Positions 17,818 through 27,061 of a DNA stretch of 64,000 bases are shown here, piece after piece. The notes under the pieces were generated by a model, which was given only the letters and a program-made list of their open reading frames with translations, had not been told where the DNA came from and searched no databases. The DNA is from Demequina sediminis (GTDB lineage Bacteria; Actinomycetota; Actinomycetes; Actinomycetales; Demequinaceae). Each line of letters opens with the position of its first letter. Position 1 is the first letter of the stretch. The stretch is from contig NZ_AP027736.1 in assembly GCF_030296675.1 (NCBI RefSeq), forward strand, positions 930,001 through 994,000, in the 5' to 3' direction. The translations under genes and the position numbers were made by a program.

Positions 17818-18633
17818 TCAGCGGGCGCGCAGCGCCCACATCGCGACGGCCGATGCCGCGGCGACGTTGAGCGAGTCCACTCCCCCGTGCATGGGGATGA
17901 CCACGGCCTCGTCGACGTGCGCGAGCGCCTGACGCGTGAGGCCGTCGCCCTCGGTTCCCATCACCAGCGCGACCCTCGCCTCACCCTCCGCCGCGCTCAC
18001 CCGCGCCGCGAACTCGTCCAGGCCCACGGCATCGTCCGCGAGCGCGAGGCCGGCGACGGTGAAGCCCAGCGCACGGAGCTCATCGAGCGCTCCCGGCCAG
18101 GACTCGGCACGGGTCCACGGCACCTGGAAGACGGTGCCCATCGAGACCTTGACGGAGCGGCGGTAGAGCGGGTCGGCACACGTGGGCGACACCACCACGG
18201 CGTCCGCACCGATCCCCGCGGCCGAGCGGAAGATCGCCCCCACATTGGTGTGGTCGACGATCCCCTCGAGCACCACCACGCGCGACGCGCCGCGCACGAG
18301 CTCCGCGAGGCTGGGCAGCTCGGGGCGCTCCATCGACGCGAGGGCTCCGCGATGCACCTGGTATCCGGTGACATCCTCGAGCAGCTCCGCGGGAGCGACG
18401 TAGACAGGCACGTCCTCGCCCACGAGCGGCGCCACCGAGTCGAGCCATCGCTCACTCACCAACACCGCGCGCGGCGCGTGTCCCGCCGCGATCGCGCGCG
18501 CGATTACCTTGGCCCCCTCCGCCATGTAGAGGCCTCGCTCGGGCTCGAGCGCACGCCTCAGGGCGACGTCCGTGAGGTCGCGGAAGTCGGCCAGGCGGGG
18601 GTCGGTGGAATCGCCGATGCGGAGAACGGGCAT
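17818..18633 (-). CDS. SpoU/TrmH-family RNA 2'-O-methyltransferase
   Basis: A 271-residue RNA ribose methyltransferase with the SPOUT (trefoil-knot) fold. An N-terminal substrate-binding domain (LYMAEGAKVIARAI) is followed by the three SpoU motifs: NVGAIFRSAAGIGADAVVV, LVMGTEGDGL and IPMHGGVDSLNVAAAS. It uses S-adenosylmethionine to modify rRNA or tRNA; the exact target cannot be read from sequence. The ATG at 18633 has a GGGAGGA ribosome-binding site; the longer in-frame start adds a low-complexity leader. It converges with the glycosidase gene, leaving only 6 bp between the stops. Confidence 0.88.
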   Translation of the reverse strand: MPVLRIGDSTDPRLADFRDLTDVALRRALEPERGLYMAEGAKVIARAIAAGHAPRAVLVSERWLDSVAPLVGEDVPVYVAPAELLEDVTGYQVHRGALASMERPELPSLAELVRGASRVVVLEGIVDHTNVGAIFRSAAGIGADAVVVSPTCADPLYRRSVKVSMGTVFQVPWTRAESWPGALDELRALGFTVAGLALADDAVGLDEFAARVSAAEGEARVALVMGTEGDGLTRQALAHVDEAVVIPMHGGVDSLNVAAASAVAMWALRAR

Positions 18634-18911
18634 GCCCCCATCCTCCCAGGGACTGGGGTGGGGTCGGGTGTGTGGGGCCGGGCGTGCCGGGTCGGCGACG
18701 CGGACCCGACCCGAATCCCGGACGATCTCCGGATCGACCCGCCAACGGAGCCGGCGGCGCCCCTGACGCGGAGGAATCGGCCAATCGTCCGCGATCGGGG
18801 TCGCGTCGCGCGCGGATCCGATCCCGCCCCCACCCACCCGGCGCGCGCGGACCCGCGGGCGTAGCCTGGAGGTGTCGACGGTGACGTCGGCGTCGCTGGA
18901 GGGAAGCGGTC

Positions 18912-19913
18912 ATGCGCGAACTCGACGCGAGGATCGACCGGTGGGTTGAGGCGGGAGTCATTTCCCCCGCCACCGGCGAGGACTTGCGTCGCTTCGAGGC
19001 CGCTCACGCCGACGCCGACTCACCGCCCTCACTCGACGCGGAGCCCTCACCCACCCCACCCGCACCGCCGCGCGCGCTCGCGCTCGTCGGTGAGGTCGTG
19101 GGCTACCTGGGCGCCGCGCTGGTGGTCTCGGCGGTGTCCTTCCTCGTGAGCCGCACGTGGGGAGACCTTCCGACGGCAGGGCGCATCGGACTCGTCGGCG
19201 CCCTGCTCGCGGTGGTCGCCGTGGGAGGCACCCTCGCCTCTCGTCCGCCCTCCGCGCCCGCCCAGCGCCTCGCCTCGGTGCTGCTCGCGGCGACGGTGGG
19301 GCTGTCCGCGTGGTTCGCGTGGGTCGTGATCGACGCCGCCACCGTCTCCGACGACCTCGAGGCCCCGCTCGTGAGCGGGATCGCCCTGGCGGTCGCCGCG
19401 ACCGTCTACGCGCTGCGCAGGCGCGCGCTCGCGCAGCTCGCCCTGCTCGTCACGCTGTGCGTCTTCGTGTCCCTGACCCTCGCCGCCGCACTCGAGCCCC
19501 GCGAGCAGCTCATCTCCCTGATCATCGGACTCGCGATCGCGGCAATCGGGCTCGCCTGGGTGGGGCTGGCCGTGACGCGGCGCCTCGAGCCCGCGCGCCT
19601 CGCGCTCGTGACGGGAGGACTGGTCGCGGTGTTCGGGCTGCAGGCGGGGTCGTTCGAGGAGGGTCGGTGGTGGATGTTGGCTCTCGCCGTGGCACTCTCG
19701 GTCGCCATGATCGTGATCGCCATCACTCGCTCGCCGCTCACGCTGCTCATCGTCCCCGGCGGGCTCGGGATGCTCGTCGCGGTGCCGCGACTCATCGAGA
19801 GGCTGGTGGGCGACGCGCTCGCGACCTGGGTCGCGGTGATGGTCACGGGGGTCGCGCTCGTGGTCGCGGCGGTCATGATGGTGCGCGAACGCGGCCGCCC
19901 GCGCACGCCGTAG
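18912..19913 (+). CDS. DUF2157-like polytopic membrane protein
   Basis: A 333-residue protein. The first 45 residues form a small helical domain (DARIDRWVEAGVISPATGEDLRRFE) as in DUF2157 proteins, followed by a Pro-rich linker and about nine to ten membrane helices. There are no catalytic motifs and the function is unknown. The GGAGGG ribosome-binding site about 10 nt upstream supports the start. The 278-bp region upstream, shared with the divergent methyltransferase, contains a TAGCCT -10-like hexamer near 18863 and no other feature I can support. A strong hairpin follows the stop. Confidence 0.7.
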   Translation: MRELDARIDRWVEAGVISPATGEDLRRFEAAHADADSPPSLDAEPSPTPPAPPRALALVGEVVGYLGAALVVSAVSFLVSRTWGDLPTAGRIGLVGALLAVVAVGGTLASRPPSAPAQRLASVLLAATVGLSAWFAWVVIDAATVSDDLEAPLVSGIALAVAATVYALRRRALAQLALLVTLCVFVSLTLAAALEPREQLISLIIGLAIAAIGLAWVGLAVTRRLEPARLALVTGGLVAVFGLQAGSFEEGRWWMLALAVALSVAMIVIAITRSPLTLLIVPGGLGMLVAVPRLIERLVGDALATWVAVMVTGVALVVAAVMMVRERGRPRTP

Positions 19914-19946
19914 GCACGCGAGCATGCCCGAGGCGAGCCAGACGCA

Positions 19947-19984
19947 CGACGGGCCCCGAGGGATCGCTCCCCCGGGGCCCGTCG
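19947..19984. terminator. Bidirectional terminator hairpin
   Basis: The arms CGACGGGCCCCG (19947-19958) and CGGGGCCCGTCG (19973-19984) are perfectly complementary over 12 bp with a 14-nt loop. It lies between the convergent DUF2157-like and SPFH genes and would serve both. Confidence 0.75.
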
Positions 19985-20000
19985 CATCGTCGCCGTGGAC

Positions 20001-21083
20001 CTACTGGCCCTTCTCGGCGTCCGGGTCGAACGGCTTGCCCGAACGCGAGCCCGCCTGGTCGGCCTCGGCCGCGAAGCCCTCGGCCTGACGGCGCGCCTCC
20101 TCGAGCGCAGCACGCGGGTCCGCGAGCGCCGAGGTGATGCGCGACGCACGCGTCTTCGCCTTCTCGGGGTCCCGCGTGAGAGGCTCGGGCGACTCCTCCA
20201 TGCCGAAGCCCGCGGCGACGGCCTTGAGCGCACCGGTGAACTCGGTGGGCACGAACCACATCTGGTTGTTGGTGCCCTTGGCGATCTCCGGGAGCATCTG
20301 CAGGTACTGGTACGACAGCAGCTTCGAGTCGGCGTCGCCCTCGTGGATGGCGTCGAATACCTGGAGGATCGCGCGGGCCTCACCCTCGGCGCGCAGGATC
20401 TTCGACTGCGCCTCACCCTCCGCGGTGAGGATCGCGGACTGCTTCTCACCCTCGGCCGTGAGGATCTTCGACTGCTTGACGCCCTCGGCCGTGAGGATCG
20501 CGGCGCGACGGTCACGCTCGGCACGCATCTGCTTCTCCATCGAGTCCTTGATGGACATCGGCGGCTCGATCGCCTTGAGTTCGACGCGGTTGACGCGGAT
20601 GCCCCACTTGCCCGTCGCCTCGTCGAGCACGCCGCGCAGCTGACCGTTGATCTGGTCACGGCTCGTGAGCGTCTGCTCGAGGTCCATCGTTCCGACGATG
20701 TTGCGCAGCGTGGTGGTCGTGAGCTGCTCGACACCCGTGATGTAGTTCGCGATCTCGTAGACCGCGGACTTCGGGTCCGTCACCTGGAAGTAGATGACCG
20801 AGTCGATGTCGACCACGAGGTTGTCCGACGTGATGACGGACTGCGGCGGGAACGAGTAGACCATCTCGCGCAGGTCGACCTTGGCGCGCACCTTGTCGAT
20901 GAACGGCACCAGCAGGTGAAGACCGGCCTCCATCGTGGTGTGATAGCGGCCCAGGCGTTCCACCAGGTAGGCCTGGGTCTGGTTGACCACGACGATCGCC
21001 CTCGCGATCGCGGTGATGACGAACAACGCGAGGACCGCAAGCGCGATCCACACGATGATCGTGAAAATGTCGGTGTCACCCAT
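20001..21083 (-). CDS. SPFH/Band 7 stomatin-like membrane protein
   Basis: A 360-residue stomatin-type scaffold. An N-terminal membrane anchor (residues 5-30) is followed by an SPFH domain (NQTQAYLVERLGRYHTTMEAG to about residue 190), then an Ala/Glu-rich coiled coil with the repeated unit ILTAEGxxQSK (about 200-240), and a variable C-terminal tail. Such proteins form membrane microdomain oligomers and are usually encoded with an NfeD partner, as here: the nfeD stop overlaps this start by 1 bp (TGATG). The exact client process is unknown. Confidence 0.9.
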   Translation of the reverse strand: MGDTDIFTIIVWIALAVLALFVITAIARAIVVVNQTQAYLVERLGRYHTTMEAGLHLLVPFIDKVRAKVDLREMVYSFPPQSVITSDNLVVDIDSVIYFQVTDPKSAVYEIANYITGVEQLTTTTLRNIVGTMDLEQTLTSRDQINGQLRGVLDEATGKWGIRVNRVELKAIEPPMSIKDSMEKQMRAERDRRAAILTAEGVKQSKILTAEGEKQSAILTAEGEAQSKILRAEGEARAILQVFDAIHEGDADSKLLSYQYLQMLPEIAKGTNNQMWFVPTEFTGALKAVAAGFGMEESPEPLTRDPEKAKTRASRITSALADPRAALEEARRQAEGFAAEADQAGSRSGKPFDPDAEKGQ

Positions 21084-21529
21084 CAGTTCTCCTCTTCACG
21101 GGCGACCACAGCGATCGCCCCATCGATCCTCACGACGCGCGCCCGGGATCCCTCGCGCACCGGCGGTGCGCCGTCCTCGGTGCGCGCGGTCCACACCTCT
21201 CCATTGAGCTTGACGCGGCCGGCCATCACGGTGACCTCGTCGAGCGCCCACGCGTCGCGGCCCACGAGCGCCGCGGTGTTCGTCAGCGGCGCTCCCTCGC
21301 CCTTGGTGCGCAGGCTCTGCAGCAGGAACGGGCGCAGCAGCCCGATCAGCGCGGCCGACACGGCCAGCGCGATGATGACGCTGAGCCACCACGGCGCGCC
21401 CAGCCAGGCGGCGACTCCGCCGGCAATCGCTCCGCCTGCCAGCATGACGAAGAGCAGGTCGAGCGTGAACAGCTCGATCGCCCCCAGCACCATCGCGCCG
21501 ATGAACCACCACAGCCATTGTTCGTCCAC
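21083..21529 (-). CDS. NfeD-family membrane protein
   Basis: A 148-residue protein with about four hydrophobic segments in the first half (WLWWFIGAMVLGAIELF, LLFVMLAGGAIAGGV, a segment around LSVIIALAV) and a C-terminal OB-fold domain (LNGEVWTARTEDGAPPVREGSRARVVRIDG). NfeD proteins pair with stomatin-like proteins and are thought to aid membrane quality control. I chose the GTG at 21529 because a near-perfect AAGGAGG lies 5 nt upstream; an ATG at 21550 would bury that site in the coding sequence. Confidence 0.88.
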   Translation of the reverse strand: MDEQWLWWFIGAMVLGAIELFTLDLLFVMLAGGAIAGGVAAWLGAPWWLSVIIALAVSAALIGLLRPFLLQSLRTKGEGAPLTNTAALVGRDAWALDEVTVMAGRVKLNGEVWTARTEDGAPPVREGSRARVVRIDGAIAVVAREEEN

Positions 21530-21573
21530 GATGACCTCCTTGTTTGCCAACGTACCAGGGATAACCCAGCCAC

Positions 21574-21597
21574 GGCATCGTCCGCGGGGACGATGCC
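21574..21597. terminator. Hairpin made of an inverted pair of the 10-mer repeat
   Basis: GGCATCGTCC (21574-21583) and GGACGATGCC (21588-21597) form a perfect 10-bp stem with a 4-nt loop in the gap between the ABC ATPase and nfeD, both on the minus strand. It probably terminates the ABC transcript. It is made entirely of the interspersed repeat described in the findings. Confidence 0.6.
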
Positions 21598-21622
21598 CGT
21601 CCTCCCGGGGACGGACGCGGAG

Positions 21623-22407
21623 TTAGGAGGCGCGACGGGCCGCGTAGCGGCCGCCAGAGGCGGCCAGCTCGACGGGCATGCCGTACGTATCGGAGAGGGC
21701 CTGAGCGGTGAGTGTCTCGCCGAGCGGGCCGGCGGCGACGATGCGCCCCTCGCGCAGGAGCATGACGTGGGTGAAGCCGTCGGGGATCTCCTCGACGTGA
21801 TGCGTCACCATGACGATCGCGGGCGAGCGGTGGTCTCCAGCGAGCTCGGTGAGCGCGCCGAGCAGCTCCTCGCGGCCGCCCAGGTCGAGGCCGGCGGCGG
21901 GCTCGTCGAGGAGCAGCAGCTCGGGGTCCGGCATGAGGGCGCGCGCGACCTGCACGCGCTTGCGCTCGCCCTCACTCAGGGTCGAGAACTCGCGCTGCGC
22001 GAAGTCACCCATCCCGAAGGCCCACAACAGGGCATCGGCGCGATCCTCGTCGAGCCCCTCGTACTCCTCCTGCCAGCGGCCCGTGACGCCGTGCGCGGCG
22101 GTCATCACCACGTTGCGGACGGTCTCGTGCGGGGGATGCGGTCGGCGAGCGCGGCGCTCGACAGTCCGACCCTCACGCGCAGCTCGCGCGTGTCGGTGTC
22201 GCCCAGGGTCTCGCCGAGCACGGTCACGGTGCCCTCGGTGGGGTGCAGGCGCGCGGATGCCATCGACATGAGCGTGGTCTTGCCCGCGCCGTTGGGGCCC
22301 AGGATGACCCATCGGTCCTGGTCCGAGACGGTCCAATCGATCTCCCTCAGGATCTCGTTGTCGCCTCGACGCACCCTCACGCCCTCGAACCTGAGCACCT
22401 CAGTCAT
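21623..22407 (-). CDS. ABC transporter ATP-binding protein (frameshifted here)
   Basis: An ATPase of about 261 residues. Walker [10 protein letters not shown], the signature [15 protein letters not shown] and Walker [13 protein letters not shown] followed by the switch His (VTHHVEE) are all present but lie in two frames. Adding one G to the run 22131-22135 joins LADRIPPH to ETVRNVVM, the normal sequence between Walker A and the signature. No permease gene is adjacent, and the YlmA/PhnC-like sequence resembles stand-alone ATPases, so transport is not assured. The ATG at 22407 lies 8 nt after TAGGCT. Confidence 0.82.
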
Positions 22408-22418
22408 GGGACGTGAGC

Positions 22419-23621
22419 CTATCCAAGAATCGACCGGTAGACGGCCAGGGTGCGCTCCCCGATCGCCTCCCACGAGAAGCTCTCGGCGGCCCGCTCACGA
22501 CCCGCCTCTCCCATGCGGCGCGCGCGCTCGGGGTCGGACACCATGTCCGTGAGCGCCGCGGCGAGGTCACGCGCGAAGCCCTCGGGGTCGAGCGGCGTGC
22601 CGGTGCCGTCGTCGACCTGCGCGATCGGCACCAGGGTGCCCGTCACGCCGTCCACGACCACCTCGGGAATGCCGCCCGTCGCGGTCGCGACCACCGGCAA
22701 GCCCACGGCCATGGCCTCGAGGTTGACGATTCCCAGCGGCTCGTAGACCGAGGGGCACACGAACGCGGTGCACGCGTCGAGCACCGCCACGAGCTCCTTG
22801 CGCGGGAGCATCTTCTCGATCCAGATCACGCCATCGCGCTGCGCCTGGAGCTTCTCGACCGCGCCCGAGACCTCGGCCGCGATCTCCTTGGTGTCCGGGG
22901 CGCCCGCGCACAGCACCACCTGGATGTCGGCCGGGAGCTGCTCGACGGCCTTGAGGAAGTAGGGCAGACCCTTCTGGCGCGTGATGCGGCCCACGAACAC
23001 GATCGCGGGGCGCGAGGGGTCGATCCCGTGGTCGGCGACCACGGCCGCGGCCGCCGCGCGCTCCTCATCGGTCGAGGGCGCGGCCCACGCGTCCACGTCG
23101 ATCCCGTTGTGGACCACCTGGACCTTGGCGGGGTCGATGCTCGGGTAGCAGCGCAGCACGTCCTTGCGCATACCCTCGCTCACCGCGATCACGGTGTCGG
23201 CGGCCTCGTAGGCGGTCTTCTCGATCCAGCTCGACACGCGGTAGCCGCCGCCCAGCTGCTCGGCCTTCCATGGGCGAAGGGGCTCGAGCGAGTGCGCCGA
23301 CAGCACGTGCGGGATGCCGTGCAGCCGTGCGGCGAGGTGTCCGGCCATGTTGGCGTACCAGGTGTGCGAGTGCACCAGGTCCGCACCCGCGCAGTCCTTG
23401 GCCATGGGCAGGTTGTGCGCGAGCACGTCGAGCGACGCGTCCCCGACGCCGCCGCCAAGCGCGTCGTATCCGGTCACGCCCGGCTCCTCGCGCGGGCCGT
23501 CGAACGCCCGCACGCGCACGTCAAGATGCTCACGCAGCACCGCAGCAAGCTCGGTCACATGGACGCCCGCTCCTCCGTAGATGTGGGGCGGGTACTCACG
23601 GCTGAGGATGTCGACGCGCAT
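22419..23621 (-). CDS. glgA: Glycogen synthase / maltose-1-phosphate synthase
   Basis: A 400-residue GT-B glycosyltransferase using ADP-glucose. The N-terminus [19 protein letters not shown] and the length match the actinobacterial GlgA family, whose mycobacterial member Rv1212c was re-assigned as GlgM, making alpha-maltose-1-phosphate for the GlgE pathway; either role fits. The donor-binding region includes [11 protein letters not shown] and the segment [17 protein letters not shown] with its conserved Glu. The start at 23621 lies 7 nt after TAGCGT. It is divergent from glgC by 69 bp, so precursor and product enzymes sit side by side. Confidence 0.9.
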   Translation of the reverse strand: MRVDILSREYPPHIYGGAGVHVTELAAVLREHLDVRVRAFDGPREEPGVTGYDALGGGVGDASLDVLAHNLPMAKDCAGADLVHSHTWYANMAGHLAARLHGIPHVLSAHSLEPLRPWKAEQLGGGYRVSSWIEKTAYEAADTVIAVSEGMRKDVLRCYPSIDPAKVQVVHNGIDVDAWAAPSTDEERAAAAAVVADHGIDPSRPAIVFVGRITRQKGLPYFLKAVEQLPADIQVVLCAGAPDTKEIAAEVSGAVEKLQAQRDGVIWIEKMLPRKELVAVLDACTAFVCPSVYEPLGIVNLEAMAVGLPVVATATGGIPEVVVDGVTGTLVPIAQVDDGTGTPLDPEGFARDLAAALTDMVSDPERARRMGEAGRERAAESFSWEAIGERTLAVYRSILG

Positions 23622-23628
23622 GACTCCC

Positions 23629-23634
23629 ACGCTA
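23629..23634 (-). promoter_or_regulatory. -10 element of glgA
   Basis: TAGCGT on the minus strand, 7 nt before the glgA ATG. The intervening GGGAG could also help ribosome binding. Confidence 0.5.
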
Positions 23635-23678
23635 GCGGTTCCCTCCGGCGTGGACCGGCGCTGGCGTCCGCTTTCCCC

Positions 23679-23684
23679 TATGCT
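23679..23684 (+). promoter_or_regulatory. -10 element of glgC-serB
   Basis: TATGCT, 6 nt before the glgC ATG at 23691, with no ribosome-binding site. This is one of the clearest leaderless starts in the window. Confidence 0.6.
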
Positions 23685-23690
23685 GGCCAT

Positions 23691-24932
23691 ATGTCAGCGC
23701 CGAAAGTTCTCGCCATTGTCCTTGCAGGAGGTGAGGGCAAGCGACTGATGCCCCTCACCGCTTCTCGCGCGAAGCCCGCGGTCCCCTTTGGGGGCACCTA
23801 CCGGCTGGTCGACTTCGCCCTGAGCAACCTGGTGAACTCGCGGTATCTCCATATCGTGGTGCTGACGCAGTACAAGTCGCACTCGCTGGACCGCCACATC
23901 GCCCGCACGTGGCGCATGTCGCCGCTGCTGGGCAACTACGTGGCTCCGGTCCCCGCTCAGCAGCGCCGCGGCCCGCACTGGTACCTCGGCAGCGCTGACG
24001 CGATCTATCAGACCGTCAACATCATCGAGGACGAGCAGCCCGACATCGTGGTGATCGTGGGCGCCGACCACGTCTATCGCATGGACTTCTCGCAGATGGT
24101 CGACGCGCATATCGCGTCGGGTGCCGAATTCACGGTGGCCGGCATTCGCCAGCCGATCGAGATGGCGGACCAGTTTGGCGTCATCGACGTCGACCCGGCC
24201 ACGCCCGACCGCATCCGCGCATTCCTCGAGAAGCCCAAGGACCCCGAAGGCCTGCCCGACAGCCCGCACGAGATCCTCGCGTCGATGGGCAACTACGTCG
24301 CCAACGCCGACGCCCTGCTCGCCGCACTCACGGCCGATGCCGACAACCCGGCCTCGAAGCACGACATGGGCGGGGACATCGTCCCGTGGTTCGTGGACCG
24401 CGGCACGTGCGGCTTCTACGACTTCATCCGCAACGACGTCCCCGGCTCGACCGACCGCGACCGCGACTACTGGCGCGACGTGGGAACGCTCGACATGTAC
24501 TACGACGCCCACATGGACCTCATCGCGGTGCAGCCGGTCTTCAACGTCTACAACGAGGACTGGCCCGTCCACCAGGGACTCATCACGCACCCGCCGGCGA
24601 AGTTCATCCACTCGGAGGAGGGCCGCCTGGGCCACGCCGCCGACTCGATCGTGTCTCCCGGCGTGATCGTGTCGGGCGCGACCGTCACGGGTTCCGTGCT
24701 CTCCCCCGGCGTGCGGCTGCACTCGTGGTCGACCGTGTCGGACTCGGTGCTGCTCGACAACGTGCAGATTCACCGCCACGCCCAGGTTCACCGCGCGATC
24801 CTCGACAAGAACGTCGACGTTCGGGAGGGCGCGCGCGTGGGCATCGACCGCGAGGCGGATCTGGCTCGCGGCTACACCGTCACGGAGAGCGGCATCACGG
24901 TGGTCGCGAAGGGCACGGTCGTCACGGCATGA
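23691..24932 (+). CDS. glgC: Glucose-1-phosphate adenylyltransferase
   Basis: A 413-residue ADP-glucose pyrophosphorylase making ADP-glucose from ATP and glucose-1-phosphate, the committed step of glycogen and alpha-glucan synthesis. The nucleotidyltransferase domain opens with [17 protein letters not shown]. Further conserved blocks are [20 protein letters not shown], the GADHVYRMD active-site segment and [12 protein letters not shown]. The C-terminal left-handed beta-helix ([14 protein letters not shown] onward) is complete. The stop overlaps the serB start by 4 bp (ATGA), so the two are co-translated. Confidence 0.96.
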   Translation: MSAPKVLAIVLAGGEGKRLMPLTASRAKPAVPFGGTYRLVDFALSNLVNSRYLHIVVLTQYKSHSLDRHIARTWRMSPLLGNYVAPVPAQQRRGPHWYLGSADAIYQTVNIIEDEQPDIVVIVGADHVYRMDFSQMVDAHIASGAEFTVAGIRQPIEMADQFGVIDVDPATPDRIRAFLEKPKDPEGLPDSPHEILASMGNYVANADALLAALTADADNPASKHDMGGDIVPWFVDRGTCGFYDFIRNDVPGSTDRDRDYWRDVGTLDMYYDAHMDLIAVQPVFNVYNEDWPVHQGLITHPPAKFIHSEEGRLGHAADSIVSPGVIVSGATVTGSVLSPGVRLHSWSTVSDSVLLDNVQIHRHAQVHRAILDKNVDVREGARVGIDREADLARGYTVTESGITVVAKGTVVTA

Positions 24933-25564
24933 GGTTGTGCGTCCTCGACGTCGATTCCACCCTGATCACCGCCGAGGTCATCGAGCTCATCGCCGCTCGG
25001 GCCGGCACGCGTGAGATGGTCGCCGACATCACCGAACGCGCGATGCGCGGCGAACTCGACTTCTCGGAATCCCTGCGCGAGCGCGTGGCCACACTGGCCG
25101 GGGTGCCCGACACGGTGTTCGGCGAGGTCCTCGCGGAGGTGTCTTTCACCCCCGGCGCGCCCGAACTCATCGCGGCGCTTCAGTCGCGTGGCTGGGAGGT
25201 CGCGCTCGTCTCGGGCGGCTTCGTCGAGGTGGTGGCTCCCTTGGCTGCCAGACTCGGCATCACCCGCTTCCGCGCCAACCGCCTCGAGGTCGAGAACGGC
25301 GTCCTCACCGGTCGCACCACGGGGCTGGTGGTCGACCGCGCGGTCAAGGCCGCGACGCTGCGCGAGTTCGCCGCCGAGGTGGGCTGCGCGATGGGAGACA
25401 CGGTCGCGATCGGTGACGGCGCGAACGACCTCGACATGATGGCGGCCGCAGGACTCGGCATCGCGTGGCACGCCAAGCCCGTGGTGCAGGAGAAGGCGGA
25501 CTACGCGCTCAACGGCCCTCGGCTCGACGCGGCACTCGACATCATTCTCGACCGCGCGTCATAG
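24929..25564 (+). CDS. serB: Phosphoserine phosphatase
   Basis: A 211-residue HAD phosphatase converting phosphoserine to serine in the last step of serine biosynthesis. Motif I is LDVDSTLI (nucleophile Asp7, Asp9), motif II is ALVSGGF, Lys is in DRAVKAATL, and motif IV is [12 protein letters not shown]; the GDGANDLDM form is diagnostic for SerB. It lacks the N-terminal ACT domains of the long SerB forms. It is coupled to glgC by an ATGA overlap. Confidence 0.93.
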   Translation: MRLCVLDVDSTLITAEVIELIAARAGTREMVADITERAMRGELDFSESLRERVATLAGVPDTVFGEVLAEVSFTPGAPELIAALQSRGWEVALVSGGFVEVVAPLAARLGITRFRANRLEVENGVLTGRTTGLVVDRAVKAATLREFAAEVGCAMGDTVAIGDGANDLDMMAAAGLGIAWHAKPVVQEKADYALNGPRLDAALDIILDRAS

Positions 25565-25614
25565 GCGACGGGTCGAGACGACCCATCGCGGCGGCGGGTC
25601 GAGGGTCTCTAGCC

Positions 25615-26547
25615 CTAGCCCACCCGCTCCCGCGCAGCGATCCCCATGATCGCGAAGGCCTGCGCCTCGACGCTCACGCCCGGACGATCGAAGCCGGGCG
25701 CCCCGCACACCTCGCGCACAAGCCCGTGTTCGTCGACGCGCGCGAGTGACGCATCGGCCCACCGTGCAGCAACCTCGGCGTACTCTCCCGGCAGCCAGCC
25801 GTCGGCGACACCGGTGAATGCCGCATACGCGAACATCAGTCCCGCGGCGCCGTCCACAAACGACTCCGCGTCGTCGAGCACGTCGTGGAACCGCCCGTCG
25901 GCGCGTTCGTGGCGCGCGACCGCGTCCAGCAACGCGCGCGTCTCCGACTCCCACCGCACCCGCACGGACTCGGCCTCGACGCCCAGGTGCAGCGCGCGCG
26001 AGAGACCGGCCGCGATCCATCCGTTGCCGCTCGCCCACGGCTCGGCGCGCGTCAGCGTGCCGGTCGCCATGTCGTAGCGGTGCGCGTAGAGCCCCGTCGA
26101 GGGATTCCACAGCTGCTCGCGGTGCATGCGGTACTGCATGTCGGCGGGCGCCAGGTCCCCCGACGCCACGAGTGCGGGCACCACCATGTAGACCGAGTCG
26201 GCCCACACCTCCGACGAGCCCTTCAGGTGGTGCAGCACGCCCCAGTCGTCGCGCGGCGCATGCCGCAGCAGCCACCAACGCTCGCGCTGGGCCGCCTCCG
26301 CGGCACCCGAGTCGGCCTCACCCAAGAGCAGCGCCGCCTCGAGCAATGCGCCGGAGTTGACGGCCCCGGCATCGTCCATGCCGCCCAACTGGCCGTCGGA
26401 GTCGGCGCGCACCACCGCATCGCGCGCGAGGGCGCGCGCGAGGTCAAGGTCACCCGAGTCGATCGCGGCGTGCGACGCGACGCCCTGCTCCCAGGCGAAA
26501 CGCTGCATCGAGAGCAGCGCACGCCAGAGCGAGGACGTGGCGGTCAC
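25615..26547 (-). CDS. GH88/GH105-like unsaturated glucuronyl hydrolase
   Basis: A 310-residue protein with the six-hairpin (alpha/alpha) glycosidase pattern of GH88/GH105 enzymes, which remove unsaturated uronic acids from oligosaccharides made by polysaccharide lyases. Supporting stretches are DDWGVLHHLKGSSEVWADSV, then EPWASGNGWIAAGL and DGRFHDVLDD, each with conserved Asp/Trp positions. No signal peptide is seen, so it would act in the cytoplasm. The GTG start overlaps the sixA stop (GTGA), making it the last gene of the fabG-fabI-sixA unit, an odd partner set. The substrate is unknown. Confidence 0.7.
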   Translation of the reverse strand: MTATSSLWRALLSMQRFAWEQGVASHAAIDSGDLDLARALARDAVVRADSDGQLGGMDDAGAVNSGALLEAALLLGEADSGAAEAAQRERWWLLRHAPRDDWGVLHHLKGSSEVWADSVYMVVPALVASGDLAPADMQYRMHREQLWNPSTGLYAHRYDMATGTLTRAEPWASGNGWIAAGLSRALHLGVEAESVRVRWESETRALLDAVARHERADGRFHDVLDDAESFVDGAAGLMFAYAAFTGVADGWLPGEYAEVAARWADASLARVDEHGLVREVCGAPGFDRPGVSVEAQAFAIMGIAARERVG

Positions 26548-27056
26548 TCCTCGACGTCGCGGCCGGACAGGACGTGCAGCAGGCGGCCGCAGCGCGAGTC
26601 CACCTGGGCCCATGGCACGTCGATCTCGAGCACGGCGGCAGTCCCGGTCGGCAGTCCGTGAGCGACGCGCTGCAGCGCGGTCTTGTCCGAGCCGGAGCCC
26701 GCGAGATACGCGGCCACGGCGGAGGAGGTGGGCTCGTGACCCACGACCACCACGGTGTCGGCGTCGCCCGCCTCGCGCAGGACGTCGAGCACGCCCGCCA
26801 CGTTGGTCTCGTAGAGGTCCTCGAGGAAGCGCTCCTCGGCCGGCGCGAACGCCGGCGCCATGAGCTTCCACGTCTGCTGCGTGCGCACGGCCGAGGACAC
26901 GAGCGCCAGGTCGGGGCGGATCCCGGCGCGCGCGATCACCTCGCCAAGCTTGGTGGAGGCCTTACGGCCGATCAGCGCGAGCGCGCGATCCATGTCCTGA
27001 AGACCGGGCGCGGGGGCCTCGGCCTTGCCGTGACGAGCGAGAATGAGCGTAGGCAC
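26544..27056 (-). CDS. sixA: SixA-type histidine phosphatase
   Basis: A 170-residue histidine-phosphatase (phosphoglycerate mutase-like) protein of the SixA type. The catalytic RHG is at residues 8-10 (LILARHGKAE), the second active-site Arg is in SSAVRTQQTW, and the distal His is in VVVVGHEPTSS. SixA removes phosphate from phosphohistidine in signalling or phosphotransferase proteins; whether that holds here is untested. The GTG start lies directly after the fabI stop. Confidence 0.82.
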   Translation of the reverse strand: MPTLILARHGKAEAPAPGLQDMDRALALIGRKASTKLGEVIARAGIRPDLALVSSAVRTQQTWKLMAPAFAPAEERFLEDLYETNVAGVLDVLREAGDADTVVVVGHEPTSSAVAAYLAGSGSDKTALQRVAHGLPTGTAAVLEIDVPWAQVDSRCGRLLHVLSGRDVEE

Positions 27057-27061
27057 GTCAG

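Noticed and set aside
25570..25584. GGGTCG-AGA-CGACCC hairpin between serB and the GH88-like gene as a terminator
   Set aside because: The stem is only 6 bp without a T-run; it may contribute but is too weak to list as a feature.
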